Assembly (NCBI GenBank): GCA_019694835.1
Contig: JAIBBE010000002.1
Location: 165,914 to 229,913, forward strand
From: Fimbriimonadaceae bacterium
Lineage (GTDB): Bacteria > Armatimonadota > Fimbriimonadia > Fimbriimonadales > Fimbriimonadaceae
Direction: 5' to 3'
DNA length: 64,000 nucleotides
Shown: piece by piece, positions 49,282 through 57,146 of the stretch
Layout: each line of letters begins with the position of its first letter
Numbering within the stretch: position 1 is the stretch's first letter
The notes under the pieces: model-generated
Database searches by the model: none
Told to the model about the DNA's origin: nothing
Seen by the model: only the letters and a program-made list of their open reading frames with translations
Position numbers and translations under genes: made by a program

Positions 49282-50247
49282 ATGCCGATTACTTCTGTAG
49301 GCTCTTGGTTGCCGACGATTGACGAGTTCATTACTCATTGGACAGCGGTGAACACCTTCCTTAGCCCGGGCGAGCTTATTCTCTCCAACAACTACAAGTT
49401 CAGCAGCCTTCAAAGCGACCGGACGGCGATTGCGGCGCAGATTGCCGACGTGCAAGCGAAGCTGAACCTGCGCACGACCGCATCGGGAGATCGCGACATC
49501 AAGCGCGCCGCGCTCATGGATCGGATCGGACAATTCCGCGCCGCCGTTCCGGCCCAGCTCCCAGGCTCACGCTACCTGGTTTCGCTTCCGGCGTTGCCGC
49601 CCTTTACAGCGTCCCCTGGCAAATGGCGCGACTCGCTCGACGACATGTCGAATCTGTGGACGACGATCAACACCAACGCGCCCGCCGTGCCCGGATTCAC
49701 ACCGCCCCTCATCCTGGGCGGGCCGTATCCCATCGCGACGTTCACGACTGACAAGACCGCGATGGACACCGCGTTTACCAACGTGGCGACGACCGATCAG
49801 AACTTGCAGCAGTCGCGCGAGCTTCGGGACAAGCTCTTTCAGCCGGTGTATCAGAAGCTCAAGGAGTACCGGCTCGGCGTCGTGGGTGGCTTGCCGCCGG
49901 GCAATGTGCTGCTGAATTCGATCCCGCGGCTCACGCCCCAGCCAGGTTCGACGCCACCGGCGACGAACATCTCCGGCGTCTGGAACCCGGTCACGAACGA
50001 GGCGGACCTCACATGGGAAGCGCTGTCGATTCCGAACTTGGATTACTGGTCGGTCCGCGCGCATCCGGGTCCGAAGTGGCGCAACGACGAAGCCGAGACG
50101 ATCGCGCAGGTCTTCCCGCCCGCGCTCACGTACTCGACCACTCACGGCCTCGTCGCTCCCGGCTCGTCGGTGTTGCTGGCCGTGTTCACGGTCGCGACGA
50201 CGGGGAATGAGAAGCGGAGCAACGTCGTGAAAGTGACTCGGCCGTAG
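49282..50247 (+). CDS. Protein of unknown function with a C-terminal FN3-like domain
   Basis: Not a named family that I can assign. 321 residues, no signal peptide. The first 215 residues are helical with Trp/Ile/Thr-rich turns (WLPTIDEFITHWTAVNTFL; SLDDMSNLWTTINTN). A linker (RLTPQPGSTPPATN) and an FN3-like sandwich (ISGVWNPVTNEADLTWEAL to the end) follow. It has the same overall plan as the protein at 38173 and likewise lies next to a 21-nt-period array. AGGAGG precedes the ATG. Confidence 0.75.
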   Translation: MPITSVGSWLPTIDEFITHWTAVNTFLSPGELILSNNYKFSSLQSDRTAIAAQIADVQAKLNLRTTASGDRDIKRAALMDRIGQFRAAVPAQLPGSRYLVSLPALPPFTASPGKWRDSLDDMSNLWTTINTNAPAVPGFTPPLILGGPYPIATFTTDKTAMDTAFTNVATTDQNLQQSRELRDKLFQPVYQKLKEYRLGVVGGLPPGNVLLNSIPRLTPQPGSTPPATNISGVWNPVTNEADLTWEALSIPNLDYWSVRAHPGPKWRNDEAETIAQVFPPALTYSTTHGLVAPGSSVLLAVFTVATTGNEKRSNVVKVTRP

Positions 50248-50260
50248 GTCGCGTCCGGCA

Positions 50261-50311
50261 CTCCCCCTCGCCCCGATGAATGGCGGGGAGAGGGGGTTGG
50301 GGGGTGAGGGG
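50261..50311. repeat. Palindromic repeat family A, copy 3
   Basis: CTCCCCCTCGCCCCGATGAA then CGGGGAGAGGGGG and a G-rich end; 14 nt after the FN3-like gene stop. Confidence 0.8.
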
Positions 50312-50369
50312 CCTCCGGGTGCCTTTCAAATACGCTTTTTGTGGGTCACCGAGCCTGATTTCTTATGCA

Positions 50370-50570
50370 TTCGGATGCCTCAGTAGCTGTCGTCGGCTGT
50401 CTTCCATTGGCCGCCGGTTAGGCTACTGAGGCGCAAACTCCCAAGTCCGTCGCCGCAGTCAAATGGGTATCGCTGGCCGATAGCGGGCACCGATATTGGT
50501 AGTGGTGCCTCAGTAGCTGAAGCTTGCAGACGGCGGTAGCGCGGCGATGGCAGCTACTGAGGCATCCGAA
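50370..50570. repeat. 201-bp repeat cluster with 19-bp perfect terminal inverted repeats (family C)
   Basis: Ends are TTCGGATGCCTCAGTAGCT (50370-50388) and its exact inverse (50552-50570). Inside are two more copies of the 11-12-bp core, at 50422-50432 (inverse) and 50507-50518 (direct), so four cores alternate and form two hairpins of about 56 nt. Same core as 37259-37388. Confidence 0.85.
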
Positions 50571-50573
50571 ACC

Positions 50574-50605
50574 GGGGTTGCACGATTTCATCACCCCGGC
50601 CACCC
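50574..50605. repeat. Single arm of family B repeat
   Basis: Matches 3706-3737 over about 30 nt with few differences (GCACGATTTCATCACCCCGG). Only one arm is present. Confidence 0.75.
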
Positions 50606-50640
50606 AGGCAATTCGTTTGGCTTGTCGAATGGCACCCGGA

Positions 50641-50690
50641 GCCCCTCACCCCCGGCCCCTCTCCCCGCCATTCATCGGGGAGAGGGGAGC
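50641..50690. repeat. Palindromic repeat family A, copy 4 (inverted)
   Basis: Inverse of copy 3, 8 nt before the stop codon end of the gene at 50698. The 450 bp from 50248 to 50697 consist almost wholly of three repeat families. Confidence 0.8.
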
Positions 50691-50697
50691 CGGAGGA

Positions 50698-52929
50698 TTA
50701 GTCGCCCAGGAGCAGGCCGTCGGCGCGTTCTTCTTCAAACACCGCCGCGTACTTCTTGGCGGTCGGGGCGAGGGGATCGGTTGGGAACTCGGTCGAGACG
50801 CGCTTCATGAGGGTGATCGCCTCCAGCCCGAGGTCGACCTCTTTCTCGTGCTTGCGCCACCAGTCGTTGAAGTTCGAGAGTCGGTGCGAAGCCGTCGCGG
50901 CGCGGTAGAGGGCTTTGGGGGCGAGGGGCGACTTGGGGAATTCCTTGACGATCTGGAGGCAGAGGAGGCGGGCGCGGTAGAGGCACTCGTGCTCGTAGTG
51001 GTGCTCCTCGACCGCGCGGGTGTCGGGGCCGGTCGCGATGCTCGTGTTCCACGACCAGCCGAACATCACGTTGCGGCTTCCCTCCCATAGCGACGGGTTA
51101 TAGAGGAGCAGGTTGCGCTGGGTGTAGTAGGCGCTGGCGAGGGCGTAGAGGGCCTCGGCCCTCGCCTCTCCCTCGCTCGCATCCGCCTTCTCCTTGAGCG
51201 CCTTGAGCTGTTCGATCGTGTCGAGCGGATCGCGCAGGATGTCCATTCCCGCGCCGCCGAACCCGGCGTACTGGTCGCGGGTCTTCGCCCCGTATTGGCC
51301 GAGGCGCAGGCGTTGGTCCGAGCTTAGCGTTCGCAGGGTCGCGGTGGCCTTCGCGAAGTCGTCGATGCGGAGGTAACGCAGGCCGAGCGCGTAGGTCGCG
51401 AGTTCGTCCTTGGGGTGGGCCTTCACGTACGCTTCGATCTGCGGAATGCTCATGCGGGCGTCCAGCAAGTACGCCACGTCCGAGTCGTAGCCGAGGGCCT
51501 TGTATTGGTCGAGCGCGAGGCCGAATTCGCCCTTTGCCTCGTGGAGCAGAGCGACATTCTCCCGCGTACCGTTGACCAGATAGCTCTTGGGGAAGCTGGC
51601 GAGCAGCTGCTGGTAGTCCTTCATCGCGGCGTCCTTGTCGCCCGTCTTGGAGCGTGACGATCCACGGACGTAGAGCGCCACGTCGTTGCCGCCCTTGGCA
51701 AGGCTGGCGTCTGCCCACTTGATGGCGCTCGTGAAGTTCCCGCCGAAGTAGCAGATTTCGGCGAGCCTGGCGTAGGCCTTGCCTGCGACCGGAACGCTGG
51801 GGTTCTTGGCGAGCATCTCTTCGGCGGTTTCGGCCAGCCCCGCGAGTTCCGATTCGTTGGCGTCGCTGTAGAACAGTCGGTACTCGAGGTAGACGGGCAA
51901 GACGTCGGGATTTGCCCGCAGCGCATCGCCCGTTGCCCGGGCCTGGTCGGGGGTGAGTTTCTTAAAGGTGTACATCAGGGAGGCGATGACGCGCTCCTTC
52001 TGCTCGTCGTTCTTGGCCGCTCCCCACTGACGGAGAAACGCAACGACGGCGGCTGAAGACTTGCCCTCGAGCAAGTTTGCCCGGGCGGACCAGCCCGTCA
52101 AATCGAACGTGAAACGCGAGGTTGTTTTGCCCTGAAGGACGGGTCCCATGAGGCTCCGCGCCTTCGCAATCGCCTGTGACGTGGGCGGCGTCGCGGTGAG
52201 CCAACCCTCGTCGTTCAGCGGTGTCCCGAGCAGGCAGCGAACCGCCATGACACGGAATGAGTCCGCGCGGGGCGAGGCCGGGTAGGTCGCGAGGCCATCA
52301 GCAAAGATCTTGGCCGCGTCGGGCAGGCGTTTCTTGTCGAACTCAACCGCACCGATTAGGTATTTGGCGTGAGCACGCAGGAACCCCATGCTCTTATCCG
52401 CGACCATCTGCTCGGCAGCCTTGGTCGGGTCGGTCTTCCCCGCGTCGTAGGCCGCACGGAGGTCGAGGTACTTGCGCACCTTGGCGGCGGGGAGAGCTTT
52501 GGCTTGCGCGCAGACTTCGATGCGATCCACGATTCCGGCCAGTGGTGGGGCGTTCTCGGGCACCTCATACGGGTACTTCCCTGCCGCGGCCTTTTGATAC
52601 GCGCGGTAGGTGGACGCCGCCTTAGCGAAGTCCCCAGCCGCAATAGCGGATTGGGCGTCTTTGAGGAAGGCGGTGAGCTTGGCGAGTTCCTTCTCGTAGG
52701 CATCTTCCTCGCCGTCCCATTCTCCCCAACCCTGCACGGGCTCGTAGCCGACCGGCCGATCGTCCTCCTGTCCCCAGGCGGTGATGGTCAGGGGTCGCGG
52801 GGGGGCGCCGAAGTCGGGCTGACCGGTGTTGAAGTGCACGCTGGCGTAGTAGTCGCCCCCGCATGCCCAAACCAGCGCCAGACCCGCGCCGCCGAAGACT
52901 GCCAAGAAACCAAGTCGCGAAGACCGCAT
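50698..52929 (-). CDS. Large TPR-repeat lipoprotein
   Basis: 743 residues. The N-terminus (LAVFGGAGLALVWACGG) is a signal with lipobox VWAC, so it is anchored outside the cytoplasmic membrane. The rest is helical with many TPR-like pairs, e.g. AKYLIGAVEFDKKRLPDAAK, GNFTSAIKWADASLAKGG and KGEFGLALDQYKALG. A scaffold or cell-envelope assembly role is usual for such proteins; no catalytic motif is visible. CATACT ends 6 nt before the start codon. Confidence 0.82.
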   Translation of the reverse strand: MRSSRLGFLAVFGGAGLALVWACGGDYYASVHFNTGQPDFGAPPRPLTITAWGQEDDRPVGYEPVQGWGEWDGEEDAYEKELAKLTAFLKDAQSAIAAGDFAKAASTYRAYQKAAAGKYPYEVPENAPPLAGIVDRIEVCAQAKALPAAKVRKYLDLRAAYDAGKTDPTKAAEQMVADKSMGFLRAHAKYLIGAVEFDKKRLPDAAKIFADGLATYPASPRADSFRVMAVRCLLGTPLNDEGWLTATPPTSQAIAKARSLMGPVLQGKTTSRFTFDLTGWSARANLLEGKSSAAVVAFLRQWGAAKNDEQKERVIASLMYTFKKLTPDQARATGDALRANPDVLPVYLEYRLFYSDANESELAGLAETAEEMLAKNPSVPVAGKAYARLAEICYFGGNFTSAIKWADASLAKGGNDVALYVRGSSRSKTGDKDAAMKDYQQLLASFPKSYLVNGTRENVALLHEAKGEFGLALDQYKALGYDSDVAYLLDARMSIPQIEAYVKAHPKDELATYALGLRYLRIDDFAKATATLRTLSSDQRLRLGQYGAKTRDQYAGFGGAGMDILRDPLDTIEQLKALKEKADASEGEARAEALYALASAYYTQRNLLLYNPSLWEGSRNVMFGWSWNTSIATGPDTRAVEEHHYEHECLYRARLLCLQIVKEFPKSPLAPKALYRAATASHRLSNFNDWWRKHEKEVDLGLEAITLMKRVSTEFPTDPLAPTAKKYAAVFEEERADGLLLGD

Positions 52930-52935
52930 CCCGGA

Positions 52936-52941
52936 AGTATG
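52936..52941 (-). promoter_or_regulatory. -10-like box of the TPR lipoprotein gene
   Basis: CATACT ends 6 nt before the ATG at 52929. Confidence 0.35.
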
Positions 52942-53087
52942 TCACGACAGCCGCCAGGACGCCCCTGTGGCGCGGCCGTCCCGCCCGCGCTGTCGAGTAA
53001 TACAGGGGAAATCGGCGGTTGATCAAGCTGGGACGATCTTCCGCATTACCTCCGCGCTACCCGCATCTCCGATCCTCCGGTTCCCGG

Positions 53088-53093
53088 TATAGT
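53088..53093 (+). promoter_or_regulatory. -10 box of the thioredoxin gene
   Basis: TATAGT ends 5 nt before the ATG at 53099 with no room for a ribosome-binding site. Confidence 0.5.
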
Positions 53094-53098
53094 CGGCC

Positions 53099-53563
53099 AT
53101 GACACGCACGATCCTGTCTTCCCTACTCGTCCTATGCCTTGCCTCCGCCGCCATGACCCAGGAGCGCGAGAAGTTCGACCCCAAGCGCGACGCCGCCAAG
53201 GATATCCAGGCCGCCATCAAGACCGCCCAAAAGTCGAACAAGCGCATCATCCTCGATGTCGGCGGCGAGTGGTGCATCTGGTGCAAGAAGCTCGATCAGT
53301 TCTTCATCGACAACAAAGACTGCGCCGAGGTCCTGAAGAAGAACTTCGTCGTCGTGAAGGTCAACTTCAGCCAAGACAACGAGAACAAAGAGGTCCTGTC
53401 GAAGTATCCGAAGATCAACGGCTATCCGCACCTCTTCGTGCTCGACAAGAACGGCAAACTGCTCCATTCCCAAGACACCGGCCTCCTCGAAACCGGCGAC
53501 CACCACGACCATGATAAGGTAATGGCCTTCCTCAAGAAGTGGTCCGTGCCGACCGCGAAGTAA
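53099..53563 (+). CDS. Secreted thioredoxin-fold protein
   Basis: 154 residues with signal peptide MTRTILSSLLVLCLASAAMT. A thioredoxin-7-type domain follows: RIILDVGGEWCIWCKKLDQF gives the redox CxxC (WCIWC) near residue 60, and INGYPHLFVLDKNGKLLHSQ has the cis-Pro segment. Probably reduces or isomerises disulfides outside the cytoplasm. A 3-nt gap to the next gene indicates co-transcription. Confidence 0.9.
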   Translation: MTRTILSSLLVLCLASAAMTQEREKFDPKRDAAKDIQAAIKTAQKSNKRIILDVGGEWCIWCKKLDQFFIDNKDCAEVLKKNFVVVKVNFSQDNENKEVLSKYPKINGYPHLFVLDKNGKLLHSQDTGLLETGDHHDHDKVMAFLKKWSVPTAK

Positions 53564-53566
53564 GGC

Positions 53567-54307
53567 ATGTTCGCGATCATCGGCGCGGTGGTCGGGCTGG
53601 CGATTGGCGGAGGAATGGTATGGCTCCGCGCCAATCGAACCGAGCTAATGCAGAAGCTCAGCGTCGCCGCTTTGCTGCTGGTCCTGGTCGGTGCCCTCGG
53701 CTCGCTCGGCTTGGCCTGCGCCGCATCAAGATCCGGTGGGGACGCCGGTATGGCGGCGGTTACCCTGATGGTCTTCCTCGTGGTCGGACTCTGTGCAGCC
53801 GTGTTGTTTTGCCTGCTGGTGGGCTCCTATCAGGCGCTGGTCTTGCGGACCCAGTACCGGCTCATGGCGCGCTCGCTGCTCATTGATGTGCTCCTGCTTG
53901 GGCTCGCACTGTTCTGCTACAACCGATATGTCTTCCAGCCGGCCCAGTCCTCGCGCGTGAATGACTGGTGGGGACGAGAGTCGGCGCGCCGCGAGTCACG
54001 CCAAGACCTCCACGACCGCATTCCTCCGCAATATCGCGGCATGACCTCAGCCATGCTCGACGAGCACGCGCGCCTCCGACGTCGATCCGGAGTCGATATG
54101 CCGCCGCTGGTGCCGCAGGAGGTCGAGAACGCCATACGCAATGCCGAGAACGCCTCGGCCGCTCCCCCGGTTCAAGACCGCATCGACTACTCGGGCATCG
54201 CCGCCGCCCGAACGAGCTATCAGTGGGGTCTCGGCATCGGCTGGCTCATCGGTGGCCTCGCGCTCCCCCTGCTCCTCCGCCCCAAGGCGCCGCCCCGGAG
54301 CCCGTAA
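53567..54307 (+). CDS. Multi-pass membrane protein of unknown function
   Basis: Not recognised. 246 residues: a Gly-rich first segment (IIGAVVGLAIGGGMVW), then spans at about 30-52, 62-85, 103-123, a polar loop of some 90 residues (SRVNDWWGRESARRESRQDL), and a final span (GIGWLIGGLALPLLL). Directly follows the thioredoxin gene, so the two may work on the same envelope process. Confidence 0.7.
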   Translation: MFAIIGAVVGLAIGGGMVWLRANRTELMQKLSVAALLLVLVGALGSLGLACAASRSGGDAGMAAVTLMVFLVVGLCAAVLFCLLVGSYQALVLRTQYRLMARSLLIDVLLLGLALFCYNRYVFQPAQSSRVNDWWGRESARRESRQDLHDRIPPQYRGMTSAMLDEHARLRRRSGVDMPPLVPQEVENAIRNAENASAAPPVQDRIDYSGIAAARTSYQWGLGIGWLIGGLALPLLLRPKAPPRSP

Positions 54308-54350
54308 GGGAAAACAAAGAACCCTCGCCTGCGAAGAATTCAGGCGAGGG
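54306..54350 (-). terminator. Terminator of the 54376 gene
   Basis: CCCTCGCCTG and CAGGCGAGGG form a perfect stem with a 9-nt loop. On the minus strand TTCTTTGTTTT follows, so it ends the minus-strand gene; the plus side has no T-run. Confidence 0.85.
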
Positions 54351-54375
54351 CTTGAGCGAGACGCGTGGAAGGCAC

Positions 54376-55074
54376 CTAGGCGGCTTTCTTCCGTTGCGTC
54401 GAACCGTCTTCAACGGCGAACTGCACCGTCTGAAGCGGCAACCGCGTCATCGGCGATTCCTGGCCCGTGCTCGTCTTGACGAACCGGTAGCCCACGGCGT
54501 AAAAGCCGGTCGGAATCGTGACGTCCTTGCTGAGCGAGCCCGACGTGAACGTGTTGAACGCCAGCGTCTTGTACGCGCTCTGGGGTCGTCGGCTCAGGTT
54601 CCGGAGGCGCTGGAAGAGGAACTCGGTGGTCACGCCCGCCGCGTTCGCCTTATCCGCCGTAAAGGTGATCTTCCCCGTGCCCGCCGTGGCCGTCAGCGTA
54701 ACGCTGTCGCCCGAGAACGGTGCAGTCGGAGGATCGAGCGGAATGTTGCCCCCCGGAGTTACCTGCAAGAACTTGGTCGCGAGACCGGTGAACACGTTGA
54801 ACCCGTTCTTCGTCCGGACCTTTCCGGCCTTGGTTCGTCGCGTCTGGTCTTCTCCGTAGTTGTTCCAATTGATCACGCGAGCCGCGGATAAGGTTTCCCA
54901 TGTTCGGGTAGCCTTAGCGAAGTCTTCCCGAAGGTCGACTTGCGCCGCCGTTCGAGGATTCTTCGGGATCACATGATCACGAATCACAATGCCGCTCTCA
55001 GTTTGAGCCAGCACCATGTTAGCCGTCTTACCTCTTACCGTGCTGGCAAAAGGACCGGGCTTAAAAAGGGCCAT
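54376..55074 (-). CDS. Protein of unknown function, DUF6266-like layout
   Basis: 232 residues, no signal peptide. The N-terminal stretch (GKTANMVLAQTESGIVIRDH, then PKNPRTAAQVDLREDFAKAT) is of a type seen in small phage- or surface-related proteins in several phyla. The second half is a beta sandwich (VTLTATAGTGKITFTADKA; PTGFYAVGYRFVKTST). I cannot name the function. A perfect AGGAGG lies 7 nt before the ATG. Confidence 0.65.
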   Translation of the reverse strand: MALFKPGPFASTVRGKTANMVLAQTESGIVIRDHVIPKNPRTAAQVDLREDFAKATRTWETLSAARVINWNNYGEDQTRRTKAGKVRTKNGFNVFTGLATKFLQVTPGGNIPLDPPTAPFSGDSVTLTATAGTGKITFTADKANAAGVTTEFLFQRLRNLSRRPQSAYKTLAFNTFTSGSLSKDVTIPTGFYAVGYRFVKTSTGQESPMTRLPLQTVQFAVEDGSTQRKKAA

Positions 55075-55226
55075 TTGGCTCCTCCTTTCTTATTATTCGT
55101 GTCAATTGGGGGCACGTACTGATATTTAGGCTAGTCCGCAGAAGTTCTTTAGGGGGACACGGACATTTTTCAAAAGAAGTCAATCCGCAGGTTCGTTTGA
55201 ACCAGGGCTTGCTCAAAAACATTCAG

Positions 55227-55316
55227 CACCCCGGCCAGCCCGTCCGTCACCCATTCGATGTCGGAGCGAGCGCTGTACCCGTTGGTCGCGATTTATCCCC
55301 GGGGCGTTCATGACCG
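55227..55316 (-). pseudogene. Decayed fragment of an RHS/YD-repeat gene
   Basis: These 90 nt align to 59501-59589 of the RHS gene at about 80% identity by eye with a 1-nt indel. One frame reads ARSDIEWVTDGLAGV, another VMNAPG, matching ARSDLVSVTDALAGV and VMNARG of the intact gene. The rest of 55075-55444 shows nothing else recognisable. Confidence 0.75.
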
Positions 55317-55444
55317 CTGGCGAACAGACAGGAGAGGCAAGTCGGATACACAGCGAGGGGCCGCGCCTAAGGCCCTGCCTCCACGCGTCCGAGCGGGCGG
55401 AGGTAATAGCCGTCGGTAATCAACTGGGAGCACTTTCCTTATGA

Positions 55445-55702
55445 TCAAGTGTAATCCGCGCCCTGGTTCCAAGAGCGTCCCCTCACAACCAGCAAAATGA
55501 GAAGCAGCGCCCAATCAATTGCCAGCAACAGGGGCCAGTTAATCAGCTCTTGGCCCGCAATCGCCGGAGTCCAGAATGGACGAAAAGTGATCCGAGAATA
55601 GAATGTGTCTCGCACATTCATCGGCGGAAATACGACGACGGCGACTGCGGCAATCGCTATGAGCCACTCAGTAAGTCTAACACCCTTCATCCGTACCAAC
55701 AT
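55445..55702 (-). CDS. Small membrane protein of unknown function
   Basis: Not recognised. 85 residues with two hydrophobic spans: about 11-27 (TEWLIAIAAVAVVVFPP) and 52-72 (INWPLLLAIDWALLLILLVV), and a short charged end. AT-richer than its surroundings. Lies 52 nt after the HEAT-repeat gene on the same strand. Confidence 0.5.
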   Translation of the reverse strand: MLVRMKGVRLTEWLIAIAAVAVVVFPPMNVRDTFYSRITFRPFWTPAIAGQELINWPLLLAIDWALLLILLVVRGRSWNQGADYT

Positions 55703-55754
55703 TCAGTTAATCCTCTTGCCACTTATCACATCCGTTCGCGTTCCATGTGCCGCC

Positions 55755-57146
55755 TCAGAATACCCAGTAGAAAGGAAGAGACTCTTCAAACTTGGCTCGG
55801 CCAGGTGGACCAGCAAAGTCTCGAATCATGAATCCGGTCAGGGCGATCATCCGCACGTCCCGATTCCAGTCACGTTCGAGCTCTTTCAGCCGGGTGGCTG
55901 CCCAGTCCTTGTCAATATTACGCAACACATAGGCAGCCATCATACGAAGGGGAACATCTGCGGTGCTATCGGAAAGGAGCTTCTGCTTCACCTGGGCATA
56001 CTCGTTCTCAGCTACCCCGCTCTGCGTGAGTCCAATTAGTGCCTCATAGCAGGTCGGCCGCTGGAGCATTGAAAGTTCCACCATACGCTTTCCAGATCGC
56101 GCCTTCAATTTACGCAGGGCAAAAGCGCTAGCCCAATCAACCAGCTCACTTGAATTTGAAAAACGCTCAACGATTGGCAAGACCCGCGGTTCCGCCTGCA
56201 GGGCGAGGGTTGATATGGCGTATGATCTCAACCTGTCAGAGCCAGACTTACAAAGTGACAGTAGAGTGTTGCTCAAGGATTTCTCTCTCGGCAGGTAGCG
56301 CACCTCAAACACAAGCCTCATTTGGTCCTCCGGAGCAGCAGTTGCAATGACTCTCGCGAGCAGTGCCGATGCAAGTACAGACTTTGTCCTAGTCAAGAGG
56401 ACCCACGCGTCAAGCCGATTGGAGCCTGACATACTGTTTGCAAAGGCCAGCAACGCTGTGACCTCGTCACGTCCTTCGGCAAGCATGTAGCCGTTCGCAA
56501 CCGAGGACGCAAGTGCAGTCATGGCGACCCACCTGCTCTTGTCTCTGGAGAGGACCTTGAGAACTTCCTTCGTCTCTGCAGTGCTGTCGCCGCGCAGCGT
56601 TGCCGCAACCATTTCCCTTACTTGACTCTTAGAGTTCGTTGCCAGAGAACGGATGACCGCGAATGCCTCAGGAGTCGCAACCCGTCGGAGCGCAAATATG
56701 GACCCGGTTTCTTCCCCGGGAAACTTACTGATCGCGTCTGCCAGAGCGGGGACACACGAACTAACAGTATCTGAAGAGATGAATCGAGTCGCAGTCTGGC
56801 GCACGACTTTGTCATGATCATTAACCGCTGCAACCAGAACCTCCGAAACCTGACGGTCGGCCGCCTCCGCCAAGTACTGCTCCACGATCAACCAACGATC
56901 GGGCGTCTGGGGATCATCGAAAATACTCCGGACGTCACTCAATCCCTCAGGTGCAAGCGAAGCCAGGTTTTGGAGTGCCCTGGCCTTCGGCCCATAGTCG
57001 GTGGCACTACGAAACTCTTCAAGATACAAGGCGGTCGAGTTCCGAATGCTCGACGACTTTTGATCGGACGATGCGCCGCAGCCTGCAATTTCTAGACATA
57101 CGATGAATAGTATGATATGGAAGCAAAACAACTCTCGGCGCATCAT
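55755..57146 (-). CDS. HEAT-like repeat lipoprotein
   Basis: 463 residues; the signal with lipobox EIAGC near residue 23 predicts a lipid anchor. The body is all helical with HEAT/PBS-like pairs (EVLVAAVNDHDKVVRQTATR; VIRSLATNSKSQVREMVAAT; VLPIVERFSNSSELVDWASA). Its ATG shares the last base of the upstream RHS C-terminal gene, so they are coupled. Lower GC than the window average. Position behind an RHS protein suggests an accessory or immunity-like role, which is inference only. Confidence 0.75.
   Translation of the reverse strand: MMRRELFCFHIILFIVCLEIAGCGASSDQKSSSIRNSTALYLEEFRSATDYGPKARALQNLASLAPEGLSDVRSIFDDPQTPDRWLIVEQYLAEAADRQVSEVLVAAVNDHDKVVRQTATRFISSDTVSSCVPALADAISKFPGEETGSIFALRRVATPEAFAVIRSLATNSKSQVREMVAATLRGDSTAETKEVLKVLSRDKSRWVAMTALASSVANGYMLAEGRDEVTALLAFANSMSGSNRLDAWVLLTRTKSVLASALLARVIATAAPEDQMRLVFEVRYLPREKSLSNTLLSLCKSGSDRLRSYAISTLALQAEPRVLPIVERFSNSSELVDWASAFALRKLKARSGKRMVELSMLQRPTCYEALIGLTQSGVAENEYAQVKQKLLSDSTADVPLRMMAAYVLRNIDKDWAATRLKELERDWNRDVRMIALTGFMIRDFAGPPGRAKFEESLPFYWVF

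Noticed and set aside
48837..49331. Minus-strand ORF of 164 codons across array 2 with heptads such as RPIGHSG
   Set aside because: It is mostly repeat-derived, begins inside the start of the 49282 gene and ends inside the methyltransferase fragment. I keep it only as an observation in the findings.
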